In this document: in pieces, positions 1 through 7,225 of the stretch
Numbering within the stretch: the stretch's first letter is position 1
Layout: every line of letters starts with the position of its first letter
Origin: an uncultured Collinsella sp.
GTDB taxonomy: Bacteria > Actinomycetota > Coriobacteriia > Coriobacteriales > Coriobacteriaceae
Reading direction: 5' to 3'
Length of the DNA stretch: 23,927 nucleotides
Assembly: GCA_902497065.1 (NCBI GenBank)
Contig: CABVDH010000025.1
Location: 1-23,927 of the forward strand
The notes under the pieces: model-generated
Told to the model about the DNA's origin: nothing
Seen by the model: the letters and a program-made list of their open reading frames with translations, nothing else
The model's database searches: none
Made by a program: the position numbers and the translations under genes

Positions 1-78
1 GGGCCCTTGCGGCGTAGTCGCTATTTGTTCAGTCCAAGTTTCGGGGCGCAGTTCACTCCTGTAACCGGGGCCGTTCGA

Positions 79-94
79 TGTTTCACATGAAACG
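79..94. promoter_or_regulatory. parS-like ParB-binding palindrome (candidate)
   Basis: The 16 bases TGTTTCACATGAAACG match the widely conserved bacterial parS consensus TGTTTCACGTGAAACA at 14 of 16 positions; the differences are A for G at position 9 and G for A at position 16. The site lies in non-coding DNA about 20 bases past the rlmN stop codon, with no T-tract beside it, so it does not look like a terminator. parS sites usually cluster near the replication origin, but no dnaA, parA or parB is visible in the window. Whether ParB binds it is inference. Confidence 0.45.
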
Positions 95-112
95 TTTTGG
101 GGTGCGACTCCC

Positions 113-1165
113 CTATGCGTTCTTCTGAACTTTGAAGCGCTGCTTCAGCTGTCCGCAAGCGGCGTCAATATCGTTACCACGGGAGTTACGAATCGTGGTC
201 TCGATGCCACGGGACTCAAGACGACGCTGAAGATCCTCAACCTTATGAATCGGCGACGGCTTGAGCGGGCTGCCCTCGATGTCGTTAAGCTGAATCAGGT
301 TAACGTGGCACAGCGTTCCCTCGCAGAAGTCGCAGAGCGCCTGCATCTCGGGATTCGTATCGTTGACGCCTTCGATCATGGCATACTCATAGGTCGGGCG
401 GCGGCCGGTCTTCTCGGTGTAGAGCTGAAGCGCTTCGTGAAGGCGAAGCAGCGTGTACTTCTTAACACCGGGCATGAGCTTATTTCGCGTCGACTGGATG
501 GCGGAATGCAGGGAAACGGCAAGCGTGAACTGCTCGGGGATGTCGGCAAATTTGCGAATACCGGGAATAACGCCACTGGTAGAGACAGTGAGGTGGCGAG
601 CGCCGATACCGATGCCATCGGGGTCGTTGAGGATTCGCAGCGCCTTGAGAACCTCGTCGTAGTTGGCAAACGGCTCGCCCTGGCCCATGAAGACAACGCT
701 CGTGGCGCGCTCGCCAAAGTCGTTGGATACATGAAGTACCTGGTCGACGATCTCTTGAGCGGTCAGAGAGCGCTTGAGGCCGTTGAGACCGGTAGCGCAA
801 AAGGCACAGCCCATGCCACAGCCTGCCTGGGTGGAAACGCAGACGGAAAGCTTGTTACGACGGGGCATGCCGACGGTCTCGACGGAAACGCCGTCGTGGT
901 ACTCGAGCAGATACTTGCGAGAGCCATCTTTGGAAACCTGCTTGGTGAGTTCAGTCGGCGTGTCAAAGGCAAAAGCCTCTTTAAGCTGCTCGCGGAAAGC
1001 CTTGGGAAGGTTGGTCATATCGTCAAACGAACAAACGTTCTTCTCAAAGACCCATTCGATGAGCTGCTTCGCGCGGAAGGCGGGCTGGCCAAGCTCGGCC
1101 ACGAGCTCGCGAATATCGTATTGGCTCAAGTCGCGAATGTCCTGAGATTTAGTCCTGGGATTCAT
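113..1165 (-). CDS. rlmN: 23S rRNA/tRNA (adenine-C2)-methyltransferase RlmN
   Basis: This cytosolic radical-SAM enzyme of 350 residues methylates C2 of A2503 in 23S rRNA and A37 of some tRNAs, tuning translational fidelity. The CxxxCxxC cluster motif that binds the 4Fe-4S centre is seen as C116, C120 and C123 (in GCGMGCAFCATG). The second catalytic cysteine, which carries the methyl intermediate, is C337 in the NSRGNDIDAACGQ block. The VETVGMP and GMGEP-like (FMGQGEP) segments are also typical, and the length is normal for the family. The ATG start is preceded by AAAGG about 6 bases upstream. It is transcribed away from ddl and shares an ~85-base divergent region with it. It appears to be a single-gene unit. 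Confidence 0.97.
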   Translation of the reverse strand: MNPRTKSQDIRDLSQYDIRELVAELGQPAFRAKQLIEWVFEKNVCSFDDMTNLPKAFREQLKEAFAFDTPTELTKQVSKDGSRKYLLEYHDGVSVETVGMPRRNKLSVCVSTQAGCGMGCAFCATGLNGLKRSLTAQEIVDQVLHVSNDFGERATSVVFMGQGEPFANYDEVLKALRILNDPDGIGIGARHLTVSTSGVIPGIRKFADIPEQFTLAVSLHSAIQSTRNKLMPGVKKYTLLRLHEALQLYTEKTGRRPTYEYAMIEGVNDTNPEMQALCDFCEGTLCHVNLIQLNDIEGSPLKPSPIHKVEDLQRRLESRGIETTIRNSRGNDIDAACGQLKQRFKVQKNA

Positions 1166-1180
1166 GGAAGCCTTTCGATT

Positions 1181-1210
1181 TTGGGGAAACGTAGAGGGTA
1201 TCGCTACAAT
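1181..1210 (+). promoter_or_regulatory. Candidate promoter for ddl-dinG
   Basis: A TTGGGG -35-like hexamer (1181-1186) is followed after 18 bases by TACAAT (1205-1210), a 5/6 match to the -10 consensus. It lies in the rlmN/ddl divergent gap, about 40 bases before the ddl start. The -35 is weak, so the call rests mainly on the -10 element and its position. Confidence 0.35.
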
Positions 1211-1250
1211 ATGGTATCAGCTGCAGAAATTATAGAGGAGGAGTCTGCCC

Positions 1251-2216
1251 ATGCCGGGTAAAAGCCTAGAGAACATGCACGTAGCGGTCTTGGCGGGCGG
1301 TCATTCCGCTGAGCGCGAGATCTCGCTCAATTCGGGAAAGAACGTCGTGGTTGCCTTGAAGGAGGCCGGCTACACTTCGGTGGAGCTGCTCGACACGGCT
1401 GCCGATGATTTTATGGTAACCATGGCGACCGGCGGCTTTGACGTGGCGTTTATCGCCATGCACGGCGCCGGCGGTGAGGATGGCGCCATGCAGGGTGCCA
1501 TGGAGACCCTTGGTATCCCCTACACGGCCTCGGGCGTGCTTGCCAGCGCCTGCGGTGCCGACAAGGAGGTCTCTAAGCTCCTGTACGCCAAGGCGGGCAT
1601 TCCTATTGCCCCCGGCCTCGCGCTCGAGGTGGGCGATGAAGTCGATATCGATCATATCGTCGAGGTTTGTGGCGAGCGCTGCTTTGTGAAGCCGGCCGTC
1701 AACGGTTCCAGCTATGGCATTTCCCTGGTCCATGAGCCCTCCGAGCTGCCCGCGGCAATCGCCAAGGCGTTTGAGTACGGCGACAAAGTGCTGGTCGAGA
1801 AGTGTATCGAGGGTACCGAGATCACCGTCGGCGTGTACGGCGGGGACGACGTGCGCGCTCTGCCGATTGTCGAGATTCGTAAGCCCAAGGACTGCGAGTT
1901 CTACGATCTGGACGTGAAGTATGTCGACCCTACGGACATCCATCGCATTCCGGCGCAGATTTCACCCGAGAATTACACTCGCGCTCAGGAGCTTGCCTGC
2001 GCTGCTCACAAGGCCCTCGGTTGCCTGGGTATCTCGCGCAGCGACTTTATCGTGAGTGAGGACGGCCCCGTTATCCTCGAGACCAATACCATTCCCGGCA
2101 TGACCGATACGTCGCTGTATCCGGATGAGATCCGCCACACCGACGACATGACGTTCCCGCAGGTCTGTGACAGCCTGATCCGTATGGGCCTTCGTCGAGC
2201 GGGCATTGCATGCTAA
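1251..2216 (+). CDS. ddl: D-alanine--D-alanine ligase
   Basis: This 321-residue ATP-grasp enzyme joins two D-alanines to make the dipeptide end of peptidoglycan precursors in the cytoplasm. Visible family motifs are GGHSAEREISL near residue 16 (D-Ala site 1 glutamate), HGAGGEDG at 71-78, the ATP-grasp KPAVNGSSYGIS block, EKCIEGTEIT, the omega-loop FYDLDVKY, and ETNTIPGMTDTSLYP near the C-terminus. The tyrosine in KY of the omega loop is the residue expected for D-Ala-D-Ala ligases, whereas D-lactate (vancomycin-resistance) ligases carry histidine there. An AGGAGGAG ribosome site sits about 7 bases before the ATG. The stop codon overlaps the start of the downstream dinG-like gene (ATGCTAA), so the two are probably co-transcribed and translationally coupled. 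Confidence 0.95.
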   Translation: MPGKSLENMHVAVLAGGHSAEREISLNSGKNVVVALKEAGYTSVELLDTAADDFMVTMATGGFDVAFIAMHGAGGEDGAMQGAMETLGIPYTASGVLASACGADKEVSKLLYAKAGIPIAPGLALEVGDEVDIDHIVEVCGERCFVKPAVNGSSYGISLVHEPSELPAAIAKAFEYGDKVLVEKCIEGTEITVGVYGGDDVRALPIVEIRKPKDCEFYDLDVKYVDPTDIHRIPAQISPENYTRAQELACAAHKALGCLGISRSDFIVSEDGPVILETNTIPGMTDTSLYPDEIRHTDDMTFPQVCDSLIRMGLRRAGIAC

Positions 2217-5104
2217 TCGAGGACGCGGTTTCGTCAGGAACGCCGCAGTTTGTCATCGACTCCTATGCCACGCTTGCCGAACGCGCCAAAACGCAGTCCT
2301 TCGGCCTTATCGAGGAAGATGTGATCGTCCTCGATACCGAGACCACAGGTCTTTCGGTGCAGGACAATGAGCTGATCGAGATCTCGGCGGCCCGTCTTTC
2401 GGGCCGCGAGATCGTCGACCGCTTCGATACCTTCGTGCATCCCAAGCAGCTGATTCCCGCCGAGATTACCGAGCTCACGAGCATTACAAATGCCGATGTG
2501 GCAGATGCCCCGTCGGCCGTTGAGGCCGTAGCCGCTCTCGCCGATTTTGTCGGTGGTTGCCCGGTAATCGCACATAACGCCACGTTCGACCGCTCGTTTA
2601 TCGAGTCGGTCAAAGGCGGCGTCAACGTGAGCGATATTTGGATCGATTCGCTGGCGCTGTCGCGCATCGCGCTTCCGCGCCTGGCCTCGCACAAGCTGTC
2701 TTTTATGGCCGATCTGTTTGGCTGTGACTCGGTATCACACCGTGCCAATGCCGACGTCGACGCCCTGTGTGGCGTATGGCGCGTGTTGCTCGTGGCACTC
2801 ACCGACTTGCCCCAGGGCCTCATGGCGCGCCTGGCCGACATGCATCCGGACGTGCCTTGGTCCTATCGTCCAATCTTCTCATTCTTGGCGGGGCAGAACC
2901 CTGGTTCTATCTTCTCTCTCAGCGCCGCTCGTGCTGACGTTCTCAAGGCCGATCGCGCCGACGATCGGGTGGACGCCGACGAACTGCCGGTACTCAAGAT
3001 GCCGAGTCGTGAGGAGATTGAGGCAGACTATGCGCCAGGTGGCCTGGTCAATCGCATGTATCCCACCTACGAGCCGCGTGATGAGCAGATCGCGATGGCG
3101 CTCGAGGTCCGCGATGCGCTGGTCACGGGCACTCATCGTGTAATTGAGGCGGGCACGGGCGTCGGCAAATCGATGGCCTATCTGGTGCCTTTTGCCGAGG
3201 CAGCACGCCGTAACAACATCACGGTTGGTATTGCGACCAAATCGAACAATCTTGCCGACCAGCTCATGTACCATGAGCTGCCAAAACTTGCCGAGCAACT
3301 GGGCGGTGGCCTGTCATTTTGCGCTCTCAAGGGGTATGACCACTATCCGTGCCTGCGCAAGCTTGAGCGCATGAGCCGCGGCCAGGTCGAGATTACCACC
3401 AAGCGCGATCCGGCGGACACGCTCACGGCGGTCGCGGTCATTATGGCGTACGTCTGCCAATCAGCCGATGGCGACCTCGACTCGCTCGGCATTCGGTGGC
3501 GCAGCGTCAACCGCCCCGACTTTACGACGGCCTCGCGCGAGTGTGCTCGTCGCCTCTGCCCGTTTTTCCCTGAAAAATGCTTGGTCCACGGCGCTCGCCG
3601 TCGTGCGGCACATGCCGACGTGGTGGTTACCAACCATTCCCTGCTGTTCCGCAATGTTGCGGCCGAGGGCAGGATTTTGCCTCCGATTCGTCATTGGGTA
3701 ATCGACGAGGCTCATTCTGTCGAGCGCGAGGCGCGCCGTCAGTGGGCGCGCGTGGTGTCGGCGGACGAATCACGCGTTCTGTTTGAGCGCCTGGGTGGCT
3801 CGAGCACCGGTGCGCTAAGCCAGGTCTCCCGTGATTTGGCAACCTCTGAGGGCTCTACGCTCTATCTGGGCCTTACTGCCAAGGCGACGTCGACGGTTGC
3901 GCGCGCGAGCATGGCAATCGCCGACGTGTTCGATGGCGTTCGCGAGCTCGGCCGCCGTGCGCGTGGGGGTTATGACAATGCCAATCTATGGATTGGCCCC
4001 GAGCTGCGCGAATCTGACGACTGGCATGATTTCTTACAGTCGGCCTACACTGGCATCGACGCATTGGAACAGGCTGACAAGAGCGTCGACGCGCTGGTGC
4101 AAGCCGTCGCCGCCGACAAGCCCGAGGTTGTTGTTGACCTGGGTGATATCTCGCGTCGCCTGCACGAGCTGGTCGAGAACCTCAAACTCATCATTGATGG
4201 CACCGATGAACACTACGTGTATTCGCTGCAGGTCAATCGCAGGCTGCGTGCCGGCGGAGAGTCGATGACCGCAGAGCGCATCGACATTGGCGAGGCCTTG
4301 GCAACCGAGTGGCTGCCCGAGGTTCACACGGCTATCTTTGCCTCGGCGACTATGACGGTGTCCAAAAGCTTTGAACACTTTAACCATGCGGTCGGCCTCG
4401 ATCGCATCGGTGCTTCAACATCCTCATCGCTGCACTTGGACTCGAGCTACGACTTCGATTCGAACATGGCTGTAGTCGTTGCGGGCGATATCCCCGATCC
4501 GCGCGATCGTGAGAGCTATCTTACGGCGCTCGAGCGCGTGCTGGTCGACGCCCACCTTGCCATGGGCGGATCGGTGCTCACACTGTTCACCAATCGGCGC
4601 GACATGGAAGACCTGTACGCCCGCGTTGAGCCCAAGATGGCCCGTGCGGGTCTGGAGCTCAACTGCCAGCAGCGCAACTCATCTCCTCGTCGCCTGCGCG
4701 ACCGGTTCATCAGCGAGCCGACCTCGTCGCTTTTTGCGCTTAAGGCCTTCTGGGAGGGATTCGACGCCAGCGGCGAGACGCTGCGCTGCGTCATCATTCC
4801 CAAGCTGCCGTTCTCGAGCCCCACGGACCCGCTCTCGTGCGAGCGCAACCTGCGCGAAGACCGCGCTTGGGCGCGCTATTCGCTGCCTGAGGCGGTGCTC
4901 GAGGTTAAGCAGGCGGCCGGCCGCCTTATCCGCTCGTCGACCGATTGCGGCGTGCTGATTCTGGCCGACCCGCGCCTGGTGACGAAGGGCTACGGAAAGA
5001 AGTTCTTAACGTCGCTGCCCACGAGCTCCTACCAGCGCATCGAATCGGCGCGGATTGGTCACTATCTGCAACTGTGGCGCGCACGTCACGAGCGGCGGCG
5101 CTAA
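2210..5104 (+). CDS. dinG: DinG-family exonuclease/helicase
   Basis: A 964-residue fusion of a DnaQ-like DEDDh 3'-5' exonuclease and an XPD/DinG superfamily 2 helicase. In the exonuclease, D42 and E44 lie in LDTETTGL (ExoI), HNATFD is at 122-127 (ExoII), and H177 and D182 lie in HRANAD (ExoIII). In the helicase, Walker A GTGVGKS is at 315-321, the DEAH box at 499-502, and the motif VI-like QAAGRLIRS near 905. Four cysteines placed like an XPD-type iron-sulphur cluster are present: C381, C445, C450 and C457. E. coli DinG lacks the exonuclease, and S. aureus DinG is described as lacking the cluster and helicase activity; this protein keeps every signature. It is probably involved in recombination, repair or R-loop removal. 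The ATG overlaps the ddl stop by 7 bases and its stop shares CTAA with the convergent WYL gene. Confidence 0.93.
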   Translation: MLIEDAVSSGTPQFVIDSYATLAERAKTQSFGLIEEDVIVLDTETTGLSVQDNELIEISAARLSGREIVDRFDTFVHPKQLIPAEITELTSITNADVADAPSAVEAVAALADFVGGCPVIAHNATFDRSFIESVKGGVNVSDIWIDSLALSRIALPRLASHKLSFMADLFGCDSVSHRANADVDALCGVWRVLLVALTDLPQGLMARLADMHPDVPWSYRPIFSFLAGQNPGSIFSLSAARADVLKADRADDRVDADELPVLKMPSREEIEADYAPGGLVNRMYPTYEPRDEQIAMALEVRDALVTGTHRVIEAGTGVGKSMAYLVPFAEAARRNNITVGIATKSNNLADQLMYHELPKLAEQLGGGLSFCALKGYDHYPCLRKLERMSRGQVEITTKRDPADTLTAVAVIMAYVCQSADGDLDSLGIRWRSVNRPDFTTASRECARRLCPFFPEKCLVHGARRRAAHADVVVTNHSLLFRNVAAEGRILPPIRHWVIDEAHSVEREARRQWARVVSADESRVLFERLGGSSTGALSQVSRDLATSEGSTLYLGLTAKATSTVARASMAIADVFDGVRELGRRARGGYDNANLWIGPELRESDDWHDFLQSAYTGIDALEQADKSVDALVQAVAADKPEVVVDLGDISRRLHELVENLKLIIDGTDEHYVYSLQVNRRLRAGGESMTAERIDIGEALATEWLPEVHTAIFASATMTVSKSFEHFNHAVGLDRIGASTSSSLHLDSSYDFDSNMAVVVAGDIPDPRDRESYLTALERVLVDAHLAMGGSVLTLFTNRRDMEDLYARVEPKMARAGLELNCQQRNSSPRRLRDRFISEPTSSLFALKAFWEGFDASGETLRCVIIPKLPFSSPTDPLSCERNLREDRAWARYSLPEAVLEVKQAAGRLIRSSTDCGVLILADPRLVTKGYGKKFLTSLPTSSYQRIESARIGHYLQLWRARHERRR

Positions 5105-6018
5105 AGCGGACAGACGAGGGTTTTTGCCATATCGCACAGACGCTTTGACAGGGCGGGGTCATCCAAGATGCGGATGGCTCCGCCCGCTGCGATTACCTGG
5201 CTCAGTAGCCAACGCTCGGAGCCGTAATGCACGGTTACCGTTGCCATGTCTGCCCCGCCGCGCTCGATTAGGGTGATGCCGGCCCAGTCCAGATGCTCCG
5301 CCATATCGAATGGCATCAAGAGCTTTGCGCTACGCTGCGTCCGGGCAAGGGAATCGTGGAGGGATGCGACGCCCGGTGTGTGAGGCACGACGGAGTCTTC
5401 CGTCAAGGTGAGTCCCTCGATTTTATCCATGCGATAGGTGCGCTGCTCATCGATCGCGATGTCCCAGGCAATCAGGTATGTTTGGTCGCCGTTTGCCGTA
5501 ATGCGCAAGGGGTCGACCAGACGCTCGCGTGGCCGCGCATCGTCCATCGAGCGATACGAGATGCGGCAACGAACACCGTCCTGAATGGCGCAGCTCAGCT
5601 GCTGCCAGTGCGACCCGTGGTTGACGGTGTCAAAGACGCGCTGGTTATAGCCGAGCTCTTCGGGCAGAAGGGCATGTCGAATCCGAGCTGCCGTCTGCGG
5701 CTCGATCCCCAACGATTCAAGTTCATGGTTGAGCACGGCGCCCTCGGCGGCACTCAGGCGCAACGGTAGCACGCGCCCGGCGTCACCAGTGAGGGCCACG
5801 CGCTCGCCGTGGCATTCGCAGATGATGCGCGCGCCCGATTCTCGGTCCGCGAGCGTCGAGACGATCTCGAGAATCTCGTCGAGCGACGCCCCCGTGATGT
5901 CAAAGCGGCTGCAAATCTCGGTTCGTGTCATGCCGCCATCGCCGGCGGCGTAGAGGGCCTCCATGATGTCGATGGCGCGCGAGAGTCTCTGCTCGCTGGT
6001 GAGTTTACGCACGGGCAT
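5101..6018 (-). CDS. PafC-like WYL-domain transcriptional regulator
   Basis: 305 residues. An N-terminal helix-turn-helix-like region (about residues 8-75, around MTRTEICSRFDITGASLDEI) is followed by a WYL domain (about 150-205) with the family pattern R-x-R-x-V-D-P, then TYLIAWD and R-T-Y-R-M-D-K-I, and a C-terminal WCX-like extension. WYL proteins sense ligands, often nucleic acid, and regulate DNA-damage and defence genes; the PafB-PafC heterodimer activates the LexA-independent damage response in mycobacteria. The gene overlaps the upstream PafB-like gene by 14 bases, so the pair is probably co-translated, as in pafBC operons. AAAGGA lies about 12 bases before the ATG. The canonical WYL triplet reads TYL. 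Its stop overlaps that of dinG on the other strand. The specific PafC role is inferred from pairing and domain order. Confidence 0.85.
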   Translation of the reverse strand: MPVRKLTSEQRLSRAIDIMEALYAAGDGGMTRTEICSRFDITGASLDEILEIVSTLADRESGARIICECHGERVALTGDAGRVLPLRLSAAEGAVLNHELESLGIEPQTAARIRHALLPEELGYNQRVFDTVNHGSHWQQLSCAIQDGVRCRISYRSMDDARPRERLVDPLRITANGDQTYLIAWDIAIDEQRTYRMDKIEGLTLTEDSVVPHTPGVASLHDSLARTQRSAKLLMPFDMAEHLDWAGITLIERGGADMATVTVHYGSERWLLSQVIAAGGAIRILDDPALSKRLCDMAKTLVCPL

Positions 6019-7027
6019 GCTCGTGCACCGTCCTTTCTATGAGGTGGTTCCACGCCTGCTTGAGCGATTTGGGGGCCATGGGCCTCATGCCGTCCATGGC
6101 GTGGGCCATGCAAAATGAGGCGGCGGCTTCAAGGTCACGCACGTCAACGGTCCAGGTCCATCCCGCATCGGTGTGTGCGAGCTCACCTCGCCCGCGCGTG
6201 AGGCCGTTGATCATATCGATCTGCGTCTGAGGGGCGAACGAGAACGTGGCTGCAACGGGCGGTCGGTCGGCAAAATCGAATTCAAAGAACAGATAGTCGT
6301 TGAGATTGAAGTTCGCGGGGATGACGTAGGCCTTCGAAGGACGCCAAGCGCGTACGATACGGTCGCAGCGGAATGTCCTGATGTCGTCGGTGACGTTGTC
6401 GAGGCCGCAGAAGTACGCCACGCCCTCGCGCTCGAACATGCCGTAGACGCAGACGGTACGTTCTTTCTGCTCGCCGCGTCCGTTCTGATATAAAAATCGC
6501 AGCGCGCATCGCTCGGCAAAGGCGCTCCATACCGCATCGACGGTGGGAGAGCGGCGGATCGGTGCTTCGTCCACCGTCGTTCTGCCGGTGAGGTAGGCAA
6601 TCTTGGAGCGAATATCGGCAAGCGGCGCGGAAAAGGTGGATGAGCCGGCCGCTAGCGTCTGGTCGATGGCGTTGAGCAGGATATCGGCGTCGTCTGCGGT
6701 GATGAGGCCGCCTGCAGCAAACGTGTGCTCGCGGTCGATTGTCCACGAGCTTTCCTCGGTCTCCTGCGCGCCGGCGGGGCGAACCTCCTTGATTAAGATG
6801 CCACGCTCGAGCAGTTTGTCACGATCGCGCCGAAACTTGCGCTTATCCGAGTCGATATTGCCCGAGCCATATCCCAGGTCAGAATCCAAGACAATCTGCT
6901 CGGTCGTCAGCGGTTCGGGGGAGCTGTTGAGCACAAAGAAAAGGTTGAGGATGCGCTGAGCCGTTTTATCGAAACTGGGCTCCGAACTTCCCTTTTTAAT
7001 TGTCGCGGTCGCGTCGCTTGCCGTCAT
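6005..7027 (-). CDS. PafB-like WYL-domain transcriptional regulator
   Basis: 340 residues, the upstream member of the overlapping WYL pair. The N-terminus (about residues 20-90) contains a winged-helix-type region (AQRILNLFFVLNSS, then LTTEQIV and IDSDKRKFRRDRDKLLERG) typical of PafB/YafY-like regulators. The WYL domain (about 178-235) reads LRFLYQNGRGEQKERTV then REGVAYFCGLD and RTFRCDRI, so the WYL triplet itself is replaced by YFC. A C-terminal WCX-like domain follows. The ATG has GAGGA about 4 bases upstream. It is transcribed divergently from the M28-like gene across a ~198-base gap. Known PafBC complexes activate repair genes after DNA damage; here the nearest repair gene is the convergent dinG. 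Targets cannot be read from the sequence. Confidence 0.85.
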   Translation of the reverse strand: MTASDATATIKKGSSEPSFDKTAQRILNLFFVLNSSPEPLTTEQIVLDSDLGYGSGNIDSDKRKFRRDRDKLLERGILIKEVRPAGAQETEESSWTIDREHTFAAGGLITADDADILLNAIDQTLAAGSSTFSAPLADIRSKIAYLTGRTTVDEAPIRRSPTVDAVWSAFAERCALRFLYQNGRGEQKERTVCVYGMFEREGVAYFCGLDNVTDDIRTFRCDRIVRAWRPSKAYVIPANFNLNDYLFFEFDFADRPPVAATFSFAPQTQIDMINGLTRGRGELAHTDAGWTWTVDVRDLEAAASFCMAHAMDGMRPMAPKSLKQAWNHLIERTVHEHARA

Positions 7028-7103
7028 AGAGTCCTCGCATGAGAAGGTGGTTTGCTGCCATGATTTTAGTCCGATATGGAGATTAGGCTATATCCTTGTC
7101 CGC

Positions 7104-7125
7104 TCGGGGCGTTAAGATGCCCCGA
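7104..7125. other. Inverted repeat in the divergent pafB-like/M28-like region
   Basis: TCGGGGC and GCCCCGA form a perfect 7-bp inverted repeat around an 8-base centre. A third CTCGGGG half-site follows at 7144-7150, just before a TATACT -10-like hexamer (7152-7157) that could serve the M28-like gene. There is no T-tract, so an operator is as likely as an RNA hairpin. The rest of 7028-7225 shows no recognisable gene. Confidence 0.35.
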
Positions 7126-7225
7126 ATTCGGTCGTTTGCGCTCGCTCGGGGTATACTTTCGACTATATACGGTTCTAATGTGCATGCATTGGGCCTATTT
7201 GTCGGATTATGGATGTGGAGCGCAC

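Noticed and set aside
1029..1040. GAACAAACGTTC, a match to the GAAC-N4-GTTC LexA box
   Set aside because: It lies deep inside the rlmN coding region, far from any start; one such match in ~24 kb is near chance expectation.
245..1261. A 338-codon plus-strand frame across rlmN
   Set aside because: It is antisense to a fully recognisable rlmN, runs into the ddl start and has no ribosome site or motif.
7076..7225. N-terminal extension of the M28-like protein to an ATG at 7076
   Set aside because: The extension lacks a ribosome site and covers promoter-like DNA and the inverted repeat; the ATG at 7226 has a GGAG at good spacing.
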